From assembly GCA_910579075.1 (NCBI GenBank), contig CAJTSV010000011.1:33802-60870 (forward strand): a DNA stretch of 27,069 nucleotides, given 5' to 3'. The DNA is from an uncultured Eubacterium sp. GTDB lineage: Bacteria > Bacillota > Clostridia > Lachnospirales > Lachnospiraceae. Shown here one piece after another: positions 21,301-27,069 of the stretch (the first letter of the stretch is position 1; the number at the start of each line of letters is the position of its first letter). The notes beneath the pieces are model-generated. The model searched no databases. It saw only the letters and a list, made by a program, of their open reading frames with translations, and was not told the DNA's origin. The position numbers and the translations under genes are program-made.

Positions 21301-23694
21301 ATGAGGAAAAACAAAAGCAAACAACTATTACTTGCAGCACTGGCCGGACTGCTTTTACTGTCGCCGGTACATGGCGCGCATGCTCCTCAGACGGTACATG
21401 CTGCACCAAATTCCAGCGCCCATGACAGCAGGCTGTCTGCATTTGATATTGCTCCAGGTGTATTGTCTCCGGCTTTTTCGCCGGATATCTTTGAATATAC
21501 GTCTGTGGTTGAAGCAGATGTCACCAGCGTCAGCGTACAGGCTGTGCCGCGTGCTTCTACGAGCGTGATTGCGTCGGTGGATGGCAGGGACGGGCTGCGC
21601 CCCGGTATCAATACGATTAAAGTAGTCTGCTCCGCACAGGATAATTCTTCGACGACTTATACCATTACCCTGACGGTCGGGAGTGCAGATGCAGGCACGC
21701 AGCCGGAAACCGGAGCTGCGGACGGAGACGCCCAGGGTGCTGCAGGCATGCAGCCGGGAGATGGAACCGCAGGCAGCACGCAGGACACCGAAACGAAGGA
21801 TACAGAATTAAAAGACGCAGAAACAAAAGATACACAGGCAAAAGACACCGGAACGAAAACTGCAAAAAAGAAGAAGGCCAAAAAGTCCAAGGCGTCTGCG
21901 CTGATTGGAAAAGTAGCGGATGACGGAACGGTTACCCTCAATGGCGCAGCGTACAAGCTGTCAAGCAATTTCACGTATGGCACTACGACGCAGGATATTC
22001 CGTCTGCATTCGGGGAAGGCTCCCTTCAGATAGGAAGCAGCAGCTACAACACGCTTTACTGCGCTTCCGGCAGCATACATCTTGTTTATATGGAAAATAC
22101 AGACGGTAAAGGCTCGACGGGATTTTATTATTATGATGAAAAGCAAAATGCGGCAGAGCGTTTTAAATATGCCGGCATTGGGGATAATTTTGTCGTATTT
22201 ATCAGCAGCGCGAGGGAAGAAGTCCCGGCAGGATTTACCGAGACAACACTGACGCTTCCTTCCGGAAAGGAGGCGGCAGCTTACCAGAATGCGTCTCTGG
22301 ATGAAGCAGCGGATTATTACCTGATTTATGGCGTCAATTCCGACGGCACGCACGGCTGGTATCTGTATGACAATTCCCAGGGCACTTATATGAGGTATGC
22401 AAATGTTTTTGCCACACAGCCGCAGGAAGAAGAAGACGGGGAAGAAGAAGTGGAGCGTACCGTGTCCCTGACCAAATATAACTCCCTGAACGAAAAATAT
22501 ACCGAGCTGAAAGAAAACCGCGTAAAGCTGGTCAGCATTTTTGTCATTGTCATTCTTGTCCTGATTATTATTTTTACGGCAGTCCTTCTGCGCAGCCAGG
22601 ATGACGGGGATGATGAGGACGAGGAAGACGAACGGGAGGCCCGTGCCAGAAAGCGGGCAAAAAATTCGAAGAAAAAAACGGGGGCAGTTTCCAAAAGCTC
22701 TCTGGCCGCTGGCAGGGATTTTGAAGGAAGTGCCGGAAAGCGGGCAAAGAAAATTACCAAGCATATTACAAGGGAGCCGGAACCGGAAGGCGGATTCCAC
22801 GGCGGGATAGCCACGCCGGAAATGGTACGTGCACAGGCGGCCCGTGAACAGGAACAGGGCGCAAAGCCTTACGGGAAGCCGTCAGGCGGGCCAGGGCCAA
22901 AGCAGGGGGAGCCAAAGGCATTTGCACAAAAGCCAGGCTATGGACAGCCGCAAATGGAACAGAATGCCTATGAACAGAAGCTGCGTGAGCAGAAAGCATA
23001 CAGCCAGCCGTCAGGCGGGCCAAAGCCAAAGGCGCAGGAAACGAAAGCCTATGGGCAGCAGCTGAATGACCAGAGCCTGTATGAACAGAAATTAAAAGAA
23101 CAGCTTGAATATGAACAGAAGGCGTATGAAAAGCAGCTGAAAGAACGGCGTGCACAGGAACAGCAGCGCGGCGGACAGGGTGCATATATGCAGCAGCCAG
23201 GCGGCCAGCCGTCCTTTGGCAGGGAGCAGGCAGCGCGTGCCCAGGCACCAGGCTTTGCGTCAAAGCCAGGCGGCCAGGTGCAGGAGAAGGCTTATGGGCC
23301 AAAATCAGGCGGCCAGGCGAATGAGCCGGGCTATGGGCCGGAACAGTCCTATGAACGCCGGGCGGCCGCACAGCGCCCGGCCATGCAGGGAGCTGGGATG
23401 GAAATGCCGTCACCGGGTGTCCGCGAGGACGTCCCGGTCAGCCTGCTGCGTAAAAGCGACCCTGCCGGCCCGCAGGATTCGGTACAGCTTGCGGCAGAGA
23501 GGATGCGCCAGTCCATGCGGTTTGCAAGGGAAGTTCCAAAGACAGGGACGCCGGAGCCTGGCCATGACCCGATGGATGACTGGGATATGGAAGAAGATTC
23601 CGGACGCAGGCAGCAGAAGGCAGCAAAGGCGGCGAAAAAGAAACGCCGTTCGATGGATGACGAGATGGAAATCATGGACCTGAATGATTTGTAA
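21301..23694 (+). CDS. Membrane-anchored protein with extracellular cadherin-like beta-sandwich domain and disordered cytoplasmic tail
   Basis: This 797-residue protein starts with a signal peptide (LLLAALAGLLLLSPVHGAHA). Residues about 42-126 form a cadherin-like beta-sandwich repeat (LSAFDIAPGVLSPAFSPDIF, then EYTSVV and TTYTITLTV). A Thr/Asp/Lys-rich linker with repeated KDT units follows (about 160-195), then a folded extracellular domain (about 197-385) of unknown type. A membrane helix lies at about 408-431 (VSIFVIVILVLIIIFTAVLL). The remaining 365 residues are cytoplasmic: first acidic, then basic, then a Gln/Gly/Pro/Tyr-rich low-complexity region with repeated YEQKL and QPSGGP units, ending MDDEMEIMDLNDL. 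The gene is 51 bp upstream of clpC. Function is unknown; a signalling or scaffold role is only a guess. Confidence 0.8.
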   Translation: MRKNKSKQLLLAALAGLLLLSPVHGAHAPQTVHAAPNSSAHDSRLSAFDIAPGVLSPAFSPDIFEYTSVVEADVTSVSVQAVPRASTSVIASVDGRDGLRPGINTIKVVCSAQDNSSTTYTITLTVGSADAGTQPETGAADGDAQGAAGMQPGDGTAGSTQDTETKDTELKDAETKDTQAKDTGTKTAKKKKAKKSKASALIGKVADDGTVTLNGAAYKLSSNFTYGTTTQDIPSAFGEGSLQIGSSSYNTLYCASGSIHLVYMENTDGKGSTGFYYYDEKQNAAERFKYAGIGDNFVVFISSAREEVPAGFTETTLTLPSGKEAAAYQNASLDEAADYYLIYGVNSDGTHGWYLYDNSQGTYMRYANVFATQPQEEEDGEEEVERTVSLTKYNSLNEKYTELKENRVKLVSIFVIVILVLIIIFTAVLLRSQDDGDDEDEEDEREARARKRAKNSKKKTGAVSKSSLAAGRDFEGSAGKRAKKITKHITREPEPEGGFHGGIATPEMVRAQAAREQEQGAKPYGKPSGGPGPKQGEPKAFAQKPGYGQPQMEQNAYEQKLREQKAYSQPSGGPKPKAQETKAYGQQLNDQSLYEQKLKEQLEYEQKAYEKQLKERRAQEQQRGGQGAYMQQPGGQPSFGREQAARAQAPGFASKPGGQVQEKAYGPKSGGQANEPGYGPEQSYERRAAAQRPAMQGAGMEMPSPGVREDVPVSLLRKSDPAGPQDSVQLAAERMRQSMRFAREVPKTGTPEPGHDPMDDWDMEEDSGRRQQKAAKAAKKKRRSMDDEMEIMDLNDL

Positions 23695-23745
23695 AAGGAT
23701 GGCAGAAAGCTGCTGCAATGATTTATAAATATGGAGGAAAAATAA

Positions 23746-26226
23746 ATGCGTAAACCATACACCGCAAAAGCAAAGAAAGCGCTGGACATTGCGGGGAGGA
23801 TATCAAAGAGCCTTCAGCACAGCTATATCGGGACAGAACATATCCTGCTGGGGCTGATTAAGGAAGGCACGGGTGTCGCTGCACAGATTCTGGCGGATAA
23901 CGGCGTGGAAGAAGGACAGCTGCTGCAGCTGATACAGGATTTGATTGCACCGTCTTCTGCGGTGGCAGTCATGGAACGGGACGGCTATACGCCGAAAACG
24001 GATATGCTCTTAGACCTGGCGGCAGCAGAGGCAGAGCGGTTCCGCAGCGAGAATATCGGCACGGAGCACCTGCTGCTTGCGATTATCAAGTCTGCGGACT
24101 GTGCCGCATCACGGCTTTTGAATACGATGAATGTCAATATGCAGAAAATGTACATTGACATTCTGGCAGCGATGGGCGAAGATACGAATCTTTACAAAGA
24201 AGATTTTCAAAATGGCAAGCCGCGCCGCAGGGATGGCGCGACAGCCATGCTGGACCAGTATTCCAGGGATTTGACGCGCATGGCCGCAGATGATGAGCTG
24301 GACCCGGTTATCGGGCGCGGACAGGAGATTGAACGCGTAATACAGATACTGAGCAGGCGCGGCAAAAATAACCCGTGCCTGATTGGGGAACCGGGTGTCG
24401 GCAAGACCGCGATTGTGGAAGGGCTTGCGCAGCGCATTGTGACCGGCATGGTGCCGGACACGGTTTCTGGCAGGCGCGTGGTGACGCTGGATTTATCCGG
24501 CATGGTCGCAGGGTCTAAGTACCGCGGTGAATTTGAGGAACGCATCAAGCGTGTCATTCATGAAGTGACATCAGCCGGGAATATTATTTTATTTATCGAT
24601 GAAATCCATACGATAATCGGTGCCGGGAGCGCGGAAGGCGCGATTGATGCTTCCAATATTTTAAAGCCGGCGATGGCGCGGGGCGAAATCCAGCTGATTG
24701 GTGCTACGACGATAGAGGAATACCGTAAATATATTGAAAAAGATGCAGCGCTTGAGCGCCGCTTCCAGCCGGTTATGGTAGAGGAGCCGACCGTAGAGCA
24801 GACGATTGAAATTTTAAAGGGGCTGCGCGGCAGATACGAAGCGCATCATCAGGTGGAAATTACGGACAGCGGACTGGAAGCAGCGGCAAAGCTTTCGGAC
24901 CGTTATATCAATGACCGTTTCCTGCCGGACAAGGCAATCGACCTGATTGACGAGGCGGCGTCCAGAGTACGCCTTAAGGGCTATCCGGTGCCGGAAAAGC
25001 TGTCTGTGCTGGAGCAGCAGATGCATGAGCTGGCAGAAAAGCTGGAGCAGGCGCTGATGGAGCAGCAGTTTGAACAGGCAGGCGCGGTCAAGGCAGAACG
25101 TGACGGATATAAAAAGGAATATGACAGGCTGTTAAAGCGCTGCCAGAAAAACAATGCGAAAAAACAGCTTGCCGTCGGGGAAAACGAAATTGCAGATGTC
25201 GTGTCCGGGTGGACAAAGATTCCGGTTCAGAAGCTGACCGAGGGTGAAGCAGAACGTCTTCAGAAGCTGGAAAAAATCCTGCATAAACGCGTTATCGGCC
25301 AGGAAGAAGCCGTAAGTGCCGTTGCAAGGGCTGTCAGGCGCGGGCGGGTAGGATTAAAAGACCCGGGAAGGCCAATCGGTTCGTTTCTGTTTTTAGGGCC
25401 GACCGGTGTCGGCAAGACGGAAATATCCAAGGCGCTTGCAGAAGCCATGTTTGGGGACGAGCAGGCCATTATCCGTGTCGATATGTCGGAATATATGGAA
25501 AAGCACAGTGTTTCCAAGCTGATTGGTTCGCCGCCTGGATATGTCGGCTACGACGAGGGCGGGCAGCTGAGTGAAAAAGTGCGCCGCCACCCGTATTCGG
25601 TAATTTTATTTGATGAAATCGAAAAAGCCCACCCGGATGTGTTCAACATCCTGCTGCAGGTGTTAGACGACGGCCGGATTACGGATGCCCAGGGACGCCG
25701 GGTAGATTTTAAAAATACGATTATCATTATGACGTCCAATGCAGGGGCACAGGCCATTGTCGAGCCGAAAAAGCTGGGCTTTGCGTCCGTGGAGGATGAA
25801 AAACACGACTACGACCGGATGAAAAGCGGCGTGATGGAAGAAGTAAAGCGCATATTCAAGCCGGAATTTATCAACCGGATTGATGAGATGCTGGTATTCC
25901 GCATGCTGAATAAGGAAGATATGAAAAAGATCGTCGTGCTGATGACGAAAAACCTGGTGGAACGCTGCCGCACGCAGATGGATATCAATCTGGTTATCCG
26001 CGATACGGCTAAGAGCTATGTTGTGGAAAAGGCTTACGACCCGAAATTCGGGGCAAGGCCGCTGCGGCGCATGATACAGGTTGAGATTGAGGACAGGCTT
26101 GCAGAGGAGATTTTATCCGGGGCTGTGAAAAAGGGCGATACGATAGCCATCGGAACCAAAAACAAAAAAATACATTTCTCAGGGCAGCCGGAAAAAGGCA
26201 GCAGTAAAAATGAGAAAAATGAGTGA
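23746..26226 (+). CDS. clpC: ATP-dependent Clp protease ATP-binding subunit ClpC
   Basis: This 826-residue Hsp100 unfoldase delivers proteins to ClpP. It has the duplicated Clp N-domain (residues about 1-145), the first AAA+ module with Walker A GEPGVGKT (214-221) and Walker B ILFIDEIHT, a short UVR-type middle region (about 425-460, QQFEQAGAVKAERDGYKKEY), and the second AAA+ module with GPTGVGKT (551-558), FDEIEKAHPD and a C-terminal small domain. The short middle region distinguishes ClpC from ClpB. GGAGG sits 12 bases before the start. The ctsR-mcsA-mcsB genes that precede clpC in Bacillus are absent here, so regulation and adaptor use may differ. The C-terminus is a short Lys/Asn-rich tail. 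Confidence 0.96.
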   Translation: MRKPYTAKAKKALDIAGRISKSLQHSYIGTEHILLGLIKEGTGVAAQILADNGVEEGQLLQLIQDLIAPSSAVAVMERDGYTPKTDMLLDLAAAEAERFRSENIGTEHLLLAIIKSADCAASRLLNTMNVNMQKMYIDILAAMGEDTNLYKEDFQNGKPRRRDGATAMLDQYSRDLTRMAADDELDPVIGRGQEIERVIQILSRRGKNNPCLIGEPGVGKTAIVEGLAQRIVTGMVPDTVSGRRVVTLDLSGMVAGSKYRGEFEERIKRVIHEVTSAGNIILFIDEIHTIIGAGSAEGAIDASNILKPAMARGEIQLIGATTIEEYRKYIEKDAALERRFQPVMVEEPTVEQTIEILKGLRGRYEAHHQVEITDSGLEAAAKLSDRYINDRFLPDKAIDLIDEAASRVRLKGYPVPEKLSVLEQQMHELAEKLEQALMEQQFEQAGAVKAERDGYKKEYDRLLKRCQKNNAKKQLAVGENEIADVVSGWTKIPVQKLTEGEAERLQKLEKILHKRVIGQEEAVSAVARAVRRGRVGLKDPGRPIGSFLFLGPTGVGKTEISKALAEAMFGDEQAIIRVDMSEYMEKHSVSKLIGSPPGYVGYDEGGQLSEKVRRHPYSVILFDEIEKAHPDVFNILLQVLDDGRITDAQGRRVDFKNTIIIMTSNAGAQAIVEPKKLGFASVEDEKHDYDRMKSGVMEEVKRIFKPEFINRIDEMLVFRMLNKEDMKKIVVLMTKNLVERCRTQMDINLVIRDTAKSYVVEKAYDPKFGARPLRRMIQVEIEDRLAEEILSGAVKKGDTIAIGTKNKKIHFSGQPEKGSSKNEKNE

Positions 26227-26252
26227 CATTCCATGCAGAAGTATTGTATAAT
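26223..26252 (+). promoter_or_regulatory. Promoter and structured leader before the 137-residue gene
   Basis: GTGACA (26223-26228), an 18-base spacer and a perfect TATAAT (26247-26252) overlap the end of clpC. The 97 bases between this -10 and the start codon contain a GC-rich segment (26271-26310) that can fold as CAGCC/GGCTG with alternative CTGCA/TGCAG pairing; it may be a weak clpC terminator or a leader structure. Confidence 0.6.
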
Positions 26253-26349
26253 ATAGAAGCATAAATAGCAGGGGCTCTGCAGCCTGGTTTTGGGCTGGTG
26301 CAGGGGCTGCTGTAAAATATTATCTTGTAATTGACTGGAGGATAAAGAA

Positions 26350-26763
26350 ATGGGAGTAGTTAGCGGGCTGATTTGTACAGAAGCAGATGGTACCATTAGT
26401 TTTGGGGATTATACACTTGCTTCCAAAACCAAGAAAGATAATTTCGGACATGGCGGGGATATGTATAAGGTCAAGACCTTCCGCGAAATCACAAAGCTGG
26501 AATGCAATGGGGTGTTTGTCTATGAATCCGTGCCGGGGACTGCCGTAAATAACCTTGCGGCATCAGGCCAGGAAATGTCTTTTCTGGTGGAAGGCCCGGA
26601 AGATGCCGAAATTACGCTCGGGCTGGATGAAAATGCAGAGTACGAAGTGCTTATCAATGGTGAAAATGCAGGAACGATGAAGACGAATCTCGGCGGAAAG
26701 CTGACGTTTTGCGCAGAGCTTGGCACCGGCAGCCAGACAGCCGTGCGCATTGTGAAAAAATAA
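26350..26763 (+). CDS. Conserved protein of unknown function, beta-rich
   Basis: This 137-residue protein has no signal peptide or membrane segment. It starts MGVVSGLICTEADGTISFGD and contains YKVKTFREITKLE, VYESVPGTAVNNL and a C-terminal half (residues about 75-137) with short alternating strands, LGLDENAEYEVLINGENAG and LGGKLTFCAELG. I recall near-identical proteins in Lachnospiraceae carrying the database name endosialidase; nothing in the sequence supports a sialidase activity, so that name should be treated as unproven. TGGAGG 9 bases upstream supports the start. It lies two bases before radA, so the two genes are probably co-transcribed and perhaps translationally coupled. Confidence 0.75.
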   Translation: MGVVSGLICTEADGTISFGDYTLASKTKKDNFGHGGDMYKVKTFREITKLECNGVFVYESVPGTAVNNLAASGQEMSFLVEGPEDAEITLGLDENAEYEVLINGENAGTMKTNLGGKLTFCAELGTGSQTAVRIVKK

Positions 26764-26765
26764 AT

Positions 26766-27069
26766 ATGGCAAAAGCAAAGACCATTTTTTTCTGTCAGGA
26801 ATGCGGGCACGAATCATCCAAATGGCTCGGGCAGTGCCCGGGCTGCAGGCAGTGGAACACCTTTGTGGAAGAACCTGCCCTGCGGGTGAAAAGTGCCCGG
26901 CCGGACGGGCAGCAGAAGGCTGCCAGGCCGGTAGCGCTGCCTGATATTGAAATGAAGCAGGAAGAACGCTATTCGAGCGGCTTCCCGGAGCTGGACCGGG
27001 TTCTGGGAGGCGGAATCGTACAGGGATCCCTCACTCTGGTGGGAGGCGATCCGGGGATCGGGAAATCCA
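26766..27069 (+). CDS. radA: DNA repair protein RadA, 3' partial
   Basis: The frame opens at ATG 26766 and runs off the window after 101 codons. RadA is a RecA-like helicase that drives branch migration during recombination. The N-terminal C4 zinc finger is complete (C10, C13, C24, C27, in FFCQECGHESSKWLGQCPGC). A linker follows, then the start of the RecA-like core (GFPELDRVLGGG) with the Walker A motif GGDPGIGKS at the very edge. The ribosome site is poor (only A-rich sequence upstream), so translation may depend on the gene before it. Confidence 0.96.
   Translation, partial: MAKAKTIFFCQECGHESSKWLGQCPGCRQWNTFVEEPALRVKSARPDGQQKAARPVALPDIEMKQEERYSSGFPELDRVLGGGIVQGSLTLVGGDPGIGKS

Noticed and set aside
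22766..23413. Long antisense and shifted frames over the tail of the cadherin-like gene
   Set aside because: They are low-complexity mirrors of the Gln/Gly/Pro-rich coding repeats, with no ribosome sites or recognisable domains.
23695..23745. CtsR or HrcA operator before clpC
   Set aside because: No tandem GGTCAAA-type heptamers and no CIRCE inverted repeat are present in this short gap or before the upstream gene.
1..27069. CRISPR arrays, tRNA or rRNA genes
   Set aside because: No regularly spaced direct repeats and no recognisable tRNA or rRNA sequence were seen on either strand by eye.

Overview
The window is chromosomal DNA of a low-to-mid GC Firmicute, most likely a member of the Lachnospiraceae (Clostridia). 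The grounds are the gene order ispF-cysS-mrnC-rlmB-sigH, the gap-pgk-tpiA block, the cadherin-like membrane protein next to clpC-radA, strong AGGAG-type ribosome binding sites and a predominantly plus-strand layout. No genus can be assigned from the sequence alone.

Layout. Positions 1-2196 are the tail of a wall-polymer cluster: a ribitol-5-phosphate dehydrogenase (TarJ-like, 5' end outside the window) and a CDP-glycerol/ribitol glycerophosphotransferase. Positions 2245-5330 hold a two-gene sensory unit, a methyl-accepting chemotaxis protein translationally coupled to a sugar-binding lipoprotein with no transporter beside it. Positions 5420-9816 are a tightly overlapping housekeeping operon: isoprenoid synthesis (ispF), tRNA charging (cysS), 23S rRNA maturation (mrnC), rRNA methylation (rlmB, with a long repetitive N-terminal extension) and a SigH-like sigma factor. 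An aspartate-aminotransferase-like gene follows (9876-11168).

Positions 11269-20338 are a mixed, partly accessory zone. On the minus strand lie a PHP-type histidinol phosphatase with a -2 frameshift, and a DinJ/YafQ toxin-antitoxin pair whose toxin has an in-frame TGA before all its catalytic residues. The highly expressed glycolytic block gap-pgk-tpiA runs through on the plus strand. Downstream comes a minus-strand pair: a frameshifted 153-codon gene and a P-loop protein with a possible TOPRIM-like C-terminal half. A 232-bp structured inverted-repeat element lies upstream of this pair, and a reduced relative of its outer stem lies 2.1 kb away. A small ribbon-helix-helix gene in AT-rich DNA, an Rpn-family nuclease and two small single-pass membrane proteins complete the zone.

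Positions 20538-27069 return to conserved content: a HAD phosphatase, a large secreted/membrane-anchored cadherin-like protein with a disordered cytoplasmic tail, clpC, a 137-residue protein of unknown function and the 5' end of radA.

The most notable observations are the paired structured repeats (one stem held together by G-U wobbles), three independent gene lesions within 6.2 kb, the possible ATPase-TOPRIM two-gene cassette, and the orphan binding protein coupled to a chemoreceptor. All functional names come from motif recognition by eye. No database search was possible.
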